The notes beneath the pieces are model-generated. The model worked only from the letters and a program-made list of their open reading frames with translations. It had not been told where the DNA came from and did not search any database. The position numbers and the translations under genes were made by a program. Positions 11,484 to 21,307 of a DNA stretch of 64,000 nucleotides are shown piece after piece (position 1 is the first letter of the stretch; each line of letters opens with the position of its first letter). This stretch comes from Taxillus chinensis (Eukaryota > Streptophyta > Magnoliopsida > Santalales > Loranthaceae), in contig CM042089.1 in assembly GCA_023512835.1 (NCBI GenBank), positions 49,933,004 to 49,997,003 on the forward strand, read 5' to 3'.

Positions 11484-12215
11484 ATGCTTGAAATGAATTC
11501 AATGTATTCAAACCAAGTTTGGGAACTTGTGGATTTGCCCAAAGGGGTGAAACCAATTGGATGCAAATGGATTTATAAAAGGAAAAGAGGCGCGGATGGA
11601 AAAGTAGAGACTTTTAAAGCTAGGCTAGTAGCCAAGGGCTACACCCAGAAAGAAGGTATCGATTATGAGGAAACCTTCTCTCCGGTTGCCATGCTCAAAT
11701 CCATTCGCATCCTCCTGTCTATAGCCGCACATCTCGATTATGAGATTTGGCAAATGGACGTGAAAACGGCATTCTTGAATGGTCGTTTGGAGGAGAGTAT
11801 CTATATGATACACCCTGAAGGATTCATTGCTAAAGGGCAACAACATAAAGTATGCAAGTTGCAGAGATCCATTTATGGACTCAAACAAGCCTCTAGGTCT
11901 TGGAACATTAGATTTGACGAGGTGGTCAAATCATTTGATTTCAAGCGAGCATAGACGAGCCATGCGTCTACAAGCAAGATAAAGGATGGAAATGTGGTCT
12001 TTCTTATTCTTTATGTTGATGATATTCTTATCATTGGGAATGATATAGTATCATTGGAATCGGTCAAACAAGTGGTTGACTAAACAATTCCAAGATGAAA
12101 GACTTGGGAGAAGCAAGCTATGTTCTTGGAATCCGTATTTACCGTGATAGGAAGAACAAGATGTTAGCATTATCCCAAGCCTCGTACATAGATAAAATAC
12201 TTGAGAAGTATTGTA
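11484..12215 (+). pseudogene. Reverse transcriptase of the nested copia (frameshifted)
   Basis: From about 11484 the frame shows [51 protein letters not shown] and YGLKQASRSW. It breaks near 11950. The catalytic YVDDILI is read in a different frame near 12010-12035, and another frameshift lies near 12090. The palm motifs are conserved but the enzyme is not continuous. Confidence 0.9.
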
Positions 12216-12244
12216 TGTAAAATTCCAAAAAGGGTCAACAACCC

Positions 12245-12999
12245 ATGAGAAATGGAATTACGTTGTCTAAGGAAATGTCTCCTAAGACACAAGCAGAGAT
12301 CGATAGCATGCGAAAGATACCCTATGCTTCAACGATTGGTAGTCTAATGTATGCTATGTTATGTATGAGACCGGATATTTGTTATGCGGTGGGAATTGTT
12401 AGTAGATATCAATCGAATCCGGGAATCAAACATTGGGAATCGGTTAAGCATATTCTTAAGTATCTTCGGAGAACTAGGAATTACATGCTCGTGTATTCAG
12501 GGTCGATTTGACGCTTGTGGGATACACCGATTCTGATTTTCAATCGGATCCAGATTCGAGGAAATCAACCTCTGGCTCTGTGTTCACTTTGAATGGTGGA
12601 GCTATAGTTTGGAGGAGTGTGAAACAATCTTGTGTTTCTGACTCTACTATGGAAGCCGAATATGTGGCAGCTTCGGAAGCTGTCAAAGAGGCTGTATGGC
12701 TCCGTAACTTCTTAAGGGATTTAGAGGTTATCCCTGACCTTGAGCAACCCATGACCATTTATTGTGACAATAGTGGTGCGGTTGCAAATAGTAAGGAACC
12801 CAGAAGCCATCAAAGGGGAAAACACATTGAACGGAAGTTTCACCTCATCAGAGACATTGTGGAGCGTGGTGACGTGTCGGTATGCAAGATAGCATCGGAG
12901 GACAACCCAGCTGATCCTTTTACAAAGACTCTTCCTTCTAGAGTTTTTGATGGACACCTTGAGAGGTTGGGAATTCGGGATATGACACAGTTGCTTTAA
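12245..12999 (+). pseudogene. RT thumb and RNase H of the nested copia
   Basis: The first frame (12245-12511) holds the conserved YASTIGSLMYAMLCMRPDICYAVG block. The second (12508-12999) is a full RNase H with GYTDSDFQSDPDSRKSTSG, STMEAEYVAASEAVKEAVWL, IYCDNSGAVANSKEPRSHQ and ADPFTKTL. Catalytic Asp, Glu and Asp are present. The two frames overlap by four bases because of one frameshift. The natural stop at 12997-12999 is followed within 15 bases by the polypurine tract and LTR. Confidence 0.93.
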
Positions 13000-13003
13000 T
13001 GCT

Positions 13004-13013
13004 AGTGGGAGAT
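13004..13013 (+). other. Polypurine tract of the nested copia
   Basis: AGTGGGAGAT directly precedes the 3' LTR start TGTTGGG. Its position and purine content fit the plus-strand primer of copia elements. Confidence 0.85.
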
Positions 13014-14844
13014 TGTTGGGATAGTGCTATATAAAGCAATGTGTAATCCTAATAATGTAAAAACTATTTCTGATTAATTGAAATATTTTTTGTTTAAATA
13101 TTTATTAGATTGCATTATTCTGCTTTCTTGTGTGGCTGAACATCATAACATCTCATTGCTTATCAAAGTCTATTACTGGGTATGTGTGAGGCACATACAA
13201 TAGATCCACTAATTAGACTAAGTATAAAATTAGTTCACAATCGGTGAATAGAGTTTGGGATGCTCTATTTCGATAAGATTGTGGTGCGGACTATTTCCAT
13301 AGTGGGAGTGATCTAATCTAGGATCATTGTAAAGAGTTTACAAATAGTAGTGCCAGTATGTAATCATACATATTGAACAGGACCATGATAGAATAAGTTC
13401 TTCAACTAATATCCGTTACATTGTATGAAGAACTTTATATTTTATCGTTAGATGACTGATTTATGGATTAATCTTAATCCAGACCGTTTGATTAACTCAT
13501 GTCTATAATTTATGTCTTTTGACTTATTAATGAGTGAGAGGCTTAGTGCTTCAAATACCTCGATATCTTGGAGATATAATATTATAGATAGTGGGAGCGT
13601 CAAGTCAGGTGCATGGAATCCAACGCTTCGTTATACGAAGAGTAATGATATTCCCATGTTGTTTAATTCGGGATTCTTGGGTGAATCAAGCGCTTGTAAT
13701 TATATTAGATATAATTTATTATAAATCCTAATTCATGATTGGATCATGAATAGGTCGCCCATTAGAGAATTAATGGTAACACATGGATAAAGATATAATT
13801 AGAGAGGTTAAACGGAATCTATTGATACACTGTCTCTAATTATGAATATCATAGTGGAGGATCATATCACATGGAAATCAGTTATATCGATGGACAAATA
13901 ATTTATTATGGATTCTTGTAATCATATCTGCTTGATCTTAGAGTGCAGTTTTAGTCCCTGATCGTGGCTCGGACTAAAACTAATAAATAATGATTTAATT
14001 GATTAATGAGATTAATTAATTAAATATTATTTATTGGAGCTTCGATTAAGTGGGTCCATTTGGTCCCTCTTGCTAGCACCGTTTATTCTTGTATGGAGTA
14101 CTGGATCGTTGTGAGTTAATTCTCTGGTTGTGCTTAAGAGCTAATTAATTAACGTGTGTTAATATATATTTAAGAGTTAAATATATATCACATGGTTATT
14201 TATTTAATTAGATTAAATAAATAATAATAAATATTTTATCCATTTAATGTGATTAAATGAATAAATATATTATTTATTTATTTGATAAATAAATAATATT
14301 ATATATTTATTTAATTAGTTTGTTGCGTAATAATTATATTATTTAAATAGTTTAAATAATATGTATTATTATTATTATTTAACTAAAGGGGCGTATGCGT
14401 AATAGCACAGGGGTAACCCTAGGTCTATAAATAGATGCATAGCCTCCTAGGTTAAAGTGGTGGGCGTGTGCAATCATTGACAGCCAAGAGAGAGAGAGAG
14501 AGACAGGTGACGGCCAACCCTAGCAGAGGTGGTATTCCTGTTCTTTGATCCAAGGGTGCCACAGCCCTGTACTCCTTGAGAAGGTGAATAGCAGAGAAGG
14601 CTATTTGGTGGTTGAATCCAGGAGACTGCGAGGACGATCAAAGGCAGATCGTGAGTTCGTTCTTGGAGGGAAAAGAAGAGGGTTCTAGCTTTACCGTTCT
14701 TCAGGTTGGTTTCTTCTTTTCTCTCTTTGCAAAATTAAACGAATTGATTCGTGTTTAGATCCTGTTTGTTTGTTTCTGGAATAAAATTTTTAAAATTCGT
14801 TTCCATTGCGGTTAATCGTTAACCCCATTCCAGGTATTCCAACA
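13014..14844 (+). repeat. 3' LTR of the nested copia
   Basis: Full-length match to 5639-7464 with the same TG...CA ends. Visible differences include a 2-bp insertion near 13830, one extra ATT in the trinucleotide run near 14370, and scattered transitions. The TATA box is at 14426-14433. Confidence 0.97.
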
Positions 14845-14849
14845 GGTGA
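14845..14849. repeat. Target site duplication, right copy (GGTGA)
   Basis: Exact repeat of 5634-5638 directly after the 3' LTR. The interrupted ORF resumes here. Confidence 0.97.
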
Positions 14850-16391
14850 CCCCTCCTGACGGCCATGCCCTTGACGTCGGCTCGCTCACCGATCCTCCCG
14901 GATTCGGTCCATTGCCGCACCCTCCATCTCTTGGGCCTCCCAAAGACAGCCTCCGTGCTGATCCCTCCGAGGTTGCGGGGCCATCTCAGCGCAGTGTCCC
15001 TAGAGCTGTTTCCTCAGCCCCTTCTGCTGCGGATGTCCCCACTCCCTCCACTTCCGCTGTTGTTGCCGCGGTTGATACCGCCGTTGCTGCCGTAATTGCT
15101 GATGTCCCGAACTCTATTCCGGAAGCTCCTTTGCCTCCCCTACCTCAACCCCGAGATTACCTTGACTATCTCTCCGCCGACACCTTAACGGACCTTTGGC
15201 TCCGTTTCATCCTTGCCCACACCGCCTCCATTCCTGACACCGATCTCCGGGTGTTTTACACTCGCCATACTCAATCCCCAGAGACCATGATCATCTGGAA
15301 TTTGAACCAAGGCTTTCTTACGTCGGCCTCCATTCCAGATGTGCCGTTCCCTAACCCCTCCAGCCTGGTCCATGCCGCACAGAGTCCTTCCCCTACTAAG
15401 GCTGGACCTTCTTCTCCTGCTGTTGACATTCCCGTTGTTGACCTATCTGGTCAAAGTGGGTCCGCTGCTCCGGATGCCTCTGCTGCAACGGATGCCCCTT
15501 CTGCTGCTGCTGCTGATACTCCTGCGGACTCCTCTGCCTAGCGCACTCCTGCTCCTGTTCATGCAGGGGCGTCCTCCAAAGCTCCAGAGTTGGCCCTTGG
15601 GCGTGCTTCTTTTGGCACGGTCCACTCCGACACTGTGCTCTCCGCCCAGCTGGACTGCCACACCCAAGCTCAAAGCGCCCAAATATCCGCCATCGCCGCC
15701 AAGGTTGATGCTCTTGGCGCCCAACTCCTCTCCGCCCTCACCGACTCCTCCACCTCCATGGAACAGAAGATGGACCTAGTCGCCTCATCCATCCACTCCT
15801 TGTCTACCTCCTTCGCGGACCTGGCGCACACGATGGCTCGCCCTCCCGTTGCTCCCCAGCGATCTGCCAAACCGGGGGAGAGAGTGTCATCTGATCCTTC
15901 TGCTCCTCCTGCATCACATTCATCCACTCGTGCTGAGAAGCGGCCTGCCTCTTCATTGCTTTAGGGAGTTCAAATTCCCAAACGTAGTCGCTTCTCTCAG
16001 CCAAGCTCCTCGACTGTAGCTCTTCCTCCATCCTCTCCATCCGCAGCTGACACCTTCCTCCCATCATACGCGGCGTGTGACCCTCTTGATGCGGACGAAA
16101 GCGTGCGTAAGGCAATGATGTCCTATGCTGCGTCTTCTACCGAGAGAAGATGTCTCTCTGACCTGTACCCCTTCTCCCCGGACGACATTCAGACCCTTTG
16201 TTCGGAGAAAGGCCTCTTTACAACAGACGACATTGACAACTTCTCTAGGGCTGCTAAAATGGAGATGAGGCTGTTTCCATCTCTGTACAAGGATGGCCAC
16301 TTGTTTGAAGTTCTGCCGTGCTGGAATGAGGACTATCTTCCCAGTATAGATGTCATTCAGTCCTTTATCGACGGAACTGCTGAGGATAGTA
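14846..16391 (+). pseudogene. Middle part of the extra Sirevirus ORF: Ala/Pro-rich linker, coiled coil, start of peptidase domain
   Basis: One reading frame runs through this whole segment with only two stops, both TAG (15539 and 15962). It first encodes an Ala/Pro/Ser/Asp-rich, probably disordered linker. Near 15650-15830 comes a heptad-like coiled coil (IAAKVDALGAQLLSAL, MEQKMDLVASSIHSL), then a basic patch (PKRSRF). After about 16080 a globular region (FSPDDIQTLCSEKGLFTTDDID) leads into the peptidase domain. The nucleotide composition is GC-rich and unlike the AT-rich elements around it. The frame is cut at 16391 by a solo LTR and continues at 18355-18356 in register. Function is inferred only from the C-terminal domain. 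Confidence 0.75.
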
Positions 16392-17753
16392 TGTCACACC
16401 CCAATTTCCTTTCACTTGGAAATGGGTAGTGACTGCCCATGCCCGCACCCGAAGGGTCAAGGGGTTGGTGCAAACACCTAAAAGGACTTATGACACGGGT
16501 GCTGTCCCAAACCTGTACAACCAGGCTAACATGCCATGGGGCATGCTCCTGCTCCCAAACCATGTACACAAACAATAATTAAATAACAACCACAACCCAG
16601 TTCATTACATTTAAAAGGGCTTAAAGTTCAATACAACTCAATGGGGAAAAGTTCCCATTTAAACCAGAATATACTATTTACAAATAATCCCAAACATAAA
16701 ATAGAAATCCATAACAAAACAATGAAAACCAACATAGTCTTCAGCCTCAGTGGCCTATCACCACAACCCTTTTCACCTACTGCCTGCTAAATCCTGCAAA
16801 AGAACAGTTTATGGGAGGGGTGAGCAAACCATAGCTCAGTAGGGATCCAGTCTCCCCAGACCCGTCCCACTCTACAGTATGCATGACAAGTGTATGCTTG
16901 TGCTCGTGTCGTGCCTAAAGCTAAAGTAGCAAACATCACCCAGTAACACACCTTTTACCTGAGCCCACACTGGAGGGCAGAGGACACCCCGCCACCACGG
17001 CGACATGACATACCACATCCAGGCGAATGTTGCATGGACACCAATGCAGCATTTTCCACCCGAGTCAGGTATGGTCAACCACCTCCTCGGGCGCCATACC
17101 TACCCTTAGGAATAGGTGTAGACTTAGCCCACCGTCGTGAGTGCTACACCGAGACTCATGACCGCAGTCCTGGCCAAATCTCAAGGGGTCCAGTTATCAT
17201 GCCTGGCCCATAACTCAGCTCAATCCCATCACATTTGGGTGATCAATCTCAAACAACAATATAATCAGTTATAAAAGTACGGCTTAGTAACACATCTCAA
17301 CTTAATACAAAACAGCAGTGCTGCTCAACAGAGTATATCACAAACAAGGTTCACACGGCCGACATAGTCGGTTATAAACAACATATACCAGCCTCACAGG
17401 CTCAAAGCCAAACACGCAACATACAACAGCCACACAGGAATATTATCAAACACGTAGTGAGCGTAGCCACACAAACATTTTATCAAACACTTAGTGGGCA
17501 TGGACAACCCAACGATTTCCAGCCCACTCCCAAACATCAAATCAACCAATATGCCATTGAAGGCCAACATCCATATAGGAGATCACACCTATATGGATTT
17601 ACACATATATATAAGCATGTATAGGACAGATACCCTAGGACAGAGAAATACTGGGAAGAACGGAGTCCCTACCTTTCAAACGTCCTCTACTCTAGCCTCT
17701 ACGATACACCGACCACCCACGCGAACCTCTACGGCCAAGATCCTAAGGTTCCC

Positions 17754-17812
<59 letters not shown>

Positions 17813-18354
17813 GGCTGCAACAGCAATAGAAAACCCTAAACCTAAGCCTCAACACCATTATATAGACACCACACATCAAAACGACATAGTTTTGATTTAG
17901 CGAAACCCAGGATCAAAACGACGTAGTTTTGATCACACAAACTACCACCTTCCCGCTTCCATACAGGGCAAAATACTCATAATTTTAACATGGTCCTTTG
18001 GGGAAAAATCATTAAAATGACAAAACCAAGGTAACCATGCAAAAATATGTCTGCACGCCAATTTGAACGCCAATTCCCCAATTGGCGTGCAGCTCCAAAT
18101 GCACTCAAACTTTACCCCAAGCCTCCTTGCATCATGTAAAAGACATCCATGCAATAAAAACCTTGCACGCCAAATGGGTCCAATTCGCGTGCACGTCCTT
18201 TTGGCCTGAAACTTCTGTGGTAGATAGAGGACATCATTCTAAGAATCTTTTGGTCTGCACGTCAATTCATCTGAGCCCATCTACTAGGTCAAAATCTAGA
18301 AAGTTTCCATTCAGAAGGCAAGACTGCGACTAACTCAAAACACGGGTCCTTACA
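16392..18354 (-). mobile_element. Gypsy-type solo LTR inserted in the peptidase ORF
   Basis: On the minus strand the segment starts TGTAAGGACCCGTG and ends GGGGTGTGACA, the termini of several gypsy LTRs in this window. It has no PBS, polypurine tract or coding sequence, and the flanks are TAGTA (16387-16391) and TAGCA (18355-18359), a 5-bp target duplication with one change. It is therefore a solo LTR left by recombination of a full element. A TATA-like ATTATATAG (minus CTATATAAT) near 17860 and a downstream GA-rich leader (the CT run) mark its promoter, pointing leftwards. Confidence 0.88.
17757..17809. repeat. (CT)n microsatellite, 53 nt
   Basis: Pure CT dinucleotide run inside the solo LTR, in the part that would be the transcribed leader (GA-rich on the minus strand). 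Confidence 0.97.
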
Positions 18355-18808
18355 TAGCAAGTCATGGAGAACTCTCTCAACTATCCTCATTCCGTACCGG
18401 ATCATGTCGCCACATTTCATGATGGCTGTCTTCATGATTCAGTCCAAACAGATGATTCTGATTGATTCTCATCAGATTGTAGAGCAGTATGTAAGAAAGA
18501 ATCAATGGGAACCACTGTGTCTCAGGTTGACTGAAGCTGTCAAGAAAGCCGGATTGTATGAAAAGTTGGGCATCACTCCTTTGAGACCAACTGAGAAGCT
18601 GAAGGCGACATTCCAGGGCAAGAAGCAAGTGCCACAACAGCCAGATAGAGATAGCTGCGGGGCCTTTGTCTGTTACTTCATCAAGTCATTCTTAAGTGTG
18701 GACAAATCTTGGAGCCAACACACCACTTATTCGATGAAGCAGACAATGGAGCTTAGAGAGAAAGCAGCAACAATGATCTTCAAGTATAGTAAGCCTTATG
18801 TACCTTAA
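18355..18808 (+). pseudogene. C-terminal Ulp1/SENP-like C48 cysteine peptidase domain of the extra Sirevirus ORF
   Basis: This is the last part of the ORF interrupted at 16391; the frame is restored exactly across the solo LTR. The pattern is that of C48 (Ulp1) peptidases, which cleave ubiquitin-like modifiers such as SUMO. His is in SPHFMMAVF (codon 18413), Asp in MILIDSHQ (18464), Gln in VPQQPDRDSCG (18638) and Cys in the same motif (18656). Phe follows the catalytic His where the family usually has Trp. Hydrophobic strands before and after match the fold, and the stop is at 18806-18808. No stop or frameshift interrupts this part. It is in the same orientation as pol and lies 143 bp before the 3' LTR, so it belongs to the retroelement. 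Substrate and activity are unknown. Confidence 0.82.
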
Positions 18809-18951
18809 TGAAAATCTTGTATAAAGGCTGAATTGTATTCTGTTGCTGATAAATGAAAATGGTTGTGATGTGTATTCTGTATGTTATCTTTTTGCGCTGC
18901 TTACCAGATCAGATTACAAAGGGTTTGGGCATATCCATAATTAGGGGAGAT
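18809..18951 (+). other. 3' untranslated segment and polypurine tract of the outer copia
   Basis: A short non-coding stretch ends in TTAGGGGAGAT directly before the LTR start at 18952, which is the expected polypurine tract. It shows that the peptidase ORF is the last gene of the element. Confidence 0.85.
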
Positions 18952-19139
18952 TGTTGGATCAAGCCCAGAATTTGGATCATGCTGATAAAGCCCTATGTAA
19001 TTTGATCTGAGATCTTTTATGTTTCTTTGATCATTGCAGAAGATATGTTATTAATCCGGAGATATACTTGTGAGAGCAAAGCTAAGGACAGGATACACAA
19101 TCCTGATCCGGACAAGAGTGAGTGTCGTCAAACACTTGG

Positions 19140-19760
19140 TAAATAACTAAGTCACTAATACATACGGAATAAGGAACATTCGTGCGGACTAAGAACTTAA
19201 AAGCTACGGATTACAGAATCTACTCTTAATATCTCAAACGGACTAAGTCAAACTGATGCGGAGTAAGAATCTTGGTCTACAAGGTCGCACGAAGTAAAAG
19301 AGTCGACACGGAGCTAAAAAGTTAAGTCTTCCACTCAAGTGAACTAAAGTAAAGAAGACACGGAGTCATTCATACATACGGAGTAAGGAAGTACTAATGC
19401 GGAATAAGGACCCGAGTCTTTATTCGCACAGAGTAAGGAAACTAGATGCGGAGTAAGGAATCCGGACCACTCACTCATGCAGAGTAAGGATGTGCTAGTA
19501 CGGAGTAAGCCATCTGATCCTTTAGACTCGCACGGACTAAGGAACTTACATACGGAGTAAGGAACTTACATACGGAGTAAGGAACTTACATGCGGAGTAA
19601 GGAAGCGCTGATACGGAATAAGCACTCCGACCTTCTCATTCACACGGAGTAAGGAAGCGCTGACACGGACTAAGGATTCCAGTACCAAATAGATACGGAG
19701 TAAGCAACCACTGACACGGAGTAAGGTTCCGAGCTTCATTAGCAACGGAGTAAGGAAAAT
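19140..19760 (+). repeat. U3 array of CGGAGTAAG-type words
   Basis: About eleven exact GGAGTAAG words, plus variants CGGACTAAG and CGGAATAAG, recur at irregular spacing. Part of the array is a regular 20-bp tandem (GGAGTAAGGAACTTACATAC, 19556-19600). The array lies upstream of the TATA box, so it is in the promoter/enhancer part of the LTR. Confidence 0.93.
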
Positions 19761-20057
19761 TACACTGGACCAAGAAGATGTTATTTCAACTTACCGCATT
19801 TAAAGTTATCAGCTCGTAGTGTCCCGATGTAAGACAAACTCGTTGAGAACCTGAAGAATCTTACACGTGGATCACCCGGATATGTGGACACAACTTTAAT
19901 TATACTTGGGAACTCACAAAGGAACTTATACTCTTCAAACCCAAGATCTTGAGCTCCACAAACCACAGCAATCAAGGTAGAGATATTATCGAGGAATAGT
20001 TAGTGTTGAACGCATTCCGGAACTACAACTTCCAAGGTTGTCTCTCAGGAATGTTTG

Positions 20058-20065
20058 TATAAATA
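20058..20065 (+). promoter_or_regulatory. TATA box of the outer Sirevirus LTR
   Basis: TATAAATA follows the repeat array and lies about 305 bp before the LTR end. It is conserved in position in the two other LTRs of the family (near 52477 and 61688). Confidence 0.75.
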
Positions 20066-20370
20066 TTCATAATTGTACATTTAAAAGTGTGAGCGAGCGA
20101 GCCTGAATCAATCCTGTGTATGCACAAGAGTTCAAAGACATAATATAGGCTAGTGTGTGAATCCTTTTTGTAAACAGAGTGTAAGAGAGTTTTGCTTCTA
20201 TTTTGTTGTATTTATCTTTTGATAATAAAACAAAATACTTCCACTATCTGGTTATCTTCCACAGTGATTCTATCACTTAACTAGATAAGTGTTTGTGTCA
20301 TAAGAGAATAGAAAGAGTTTCGATACGAGCCTATTCACCCCCCCCCCCTTTAGGCTCCAAGGGACCATCA

Positions 20371-21307
20371 GGTTACAATGTAAATGGGTCCAGGCACCCC
20401 GTCAACATACACTGGCAACTGCACTGTCTAACTGCTCGAGACACCCTACTTGAGACACCTTGCTCGACGCTGCTCGACACTCTAAGCTTAAGCAACATGC
20501 TCGAGGCTCCCTGCTCGAGGCTCTGCTCGAAGCTAGCCTCGAGCAGTTCCCAATCGCGAATTGTCGACTACATTCTTTCCGGTTTCATTCCAAAACCCAA
20601 TTATACCTATTAAATCTCCATTTTTAAGTACTAATTCATCCCACAAATGACTTTTTAACAAATCCTAGCCATCTTAGGCTACCAAAACAACATCAATTCT
20701 TACCAAAACAACAGAAATCGAGTTTCTCAAACTCTAGGGTTTGTACTTCCAATTCCATGAATTGGGAGTTAATTCACATGTTTTAGCTACTCTAGCAAGC
20801 ATAATCAACGACATAGGAGTGAGAAAAACAAATCCCTACCTCGACTTTGGTCGATTTGACCTCCGGATCGTTAATTTTGCTTTCTCTCTTCTCTTTCTCT
20901 CTCCTCTCCTCTTTCTCTCTCTAGAAAGGTAAGCACATATGACACTTAAGGATTTGGGTTTTTACTGCCCTATTTATACTTTCCCACATTTAATTCATTA
21001 AAAGATCAAAATTACCCTCACAAGGTCCCTACTCCAAATCAACCCCAATTACTATCAAAACGCTTCGTTTGATGAGTACATTACTGTATTGAGATTTGTT
21101 TTTCCAAATAATACCACAAATATAAAGTCATCTGACCACACCACAAAAATCCCAAAATTAGCCTTTCAAGGCTCCGACTCCAAATCAGGCCCACTCATAG
21201 TCCAAACTCTCTATTCGACGCATACGTCATCATACTGATATTCACATCCCTCAATGTGCACTCCATCACATGGTTAACTACTGGAACCCTAAACACAGGT
21301 CATTATA
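20371..21307 (-). repeat. First part of the LARD 3' LTR (cut by the Sirevirus insertion)
   Basis: Aligns by eye with 26820-27779 (same CTCGAG array, same TATTTATA at 20971-20978, same CT-rich leader near 20880-20925). On the minus strand it begins TATAATGACC next to the polypurine tract. The array of CTCGAG/CTCGA words occupies about 20430-20545. Confidence 0.88.

Larger units (their letters stand above)
5639..14844 (+). mobile_element. Complete nested Ty1/copia retrotransposon (9.2 kb)
   Basis: Two near-identical LTRs of about 1.83 kb flank an internal region with PBS, gag, protease, integrase, RT, RNase H and a polypurine tract in copia order. Perfect 5-bp target duplications flank it. By-eye comparison of the LTRs shows roughly 15 substitutions and about five small indels, under 1 percent divergence, so the insertion is recent. 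Internal coding is broken by many frameshifts, so this copy could only have moved, or move again, with proteins supplied in trans. Long LTRs suggest the Tork/Angela-type group, but this is tentative. Confidence 0.95.
1..20370 (+). mobile_element. Sirevirus-like Ty1/copia retrotransposon, 5' end outside the window
   Basis: The order integrase, reverse transcriptase, RNase H, long extra ORF, polypurine tract and LTR defines a Ty1/copia element whose 5' LTR and gag lie upstream of position 1. The RT carries Sirevirus/SIRE1-type signatures ([20 protein letters not shown]), and a large ORF downstream of pol is typical of that lineage. Two later insertions split it: a nested copia at 5639-14844 and a solo LTR at 16392-18354. 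The 3' LTR ends at 20370 inside a gypsy-like LTR, so a GGTTA target duplication is expected just left of the missing 5' LTR. The element is broken by frameshifts and TAG codons. Lineage assignment rests on motif recognition, not on a tree. Confidence 0.85.
18952..20370 (+). repeat. 3' LTR of the outer Sirevirus-like element
   Basis: Begins TGTTGGATCAAGCCC and ends AGGGACCATCA. The same ends and overall order occur in the LTRs at 51427-52785 and 60636-61994, where the LTR is followed by a primer binding site, so all three belong to one family. U3 holds a dense array of CGGAGTAAG words, a TATA box lies at 20058, and a C-rich run precedes the end. Confidence 0.95.

Noticed and set aside
15339..15779. 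Leu/Pro-rich open frame overlapping the accessory ORF
   Set aside because: It is the shifted frame of the GC-rich Ala/Pro linker, low in complexity and without any domain; the frame starting at 14846 is consistent over a far longer distance.
19556..19600. Possible CRISPR-like regular array
   Set aside because: Direct repeats with no unique spacers, in a plant LTR; a promoter-proximal tandem array explains it.
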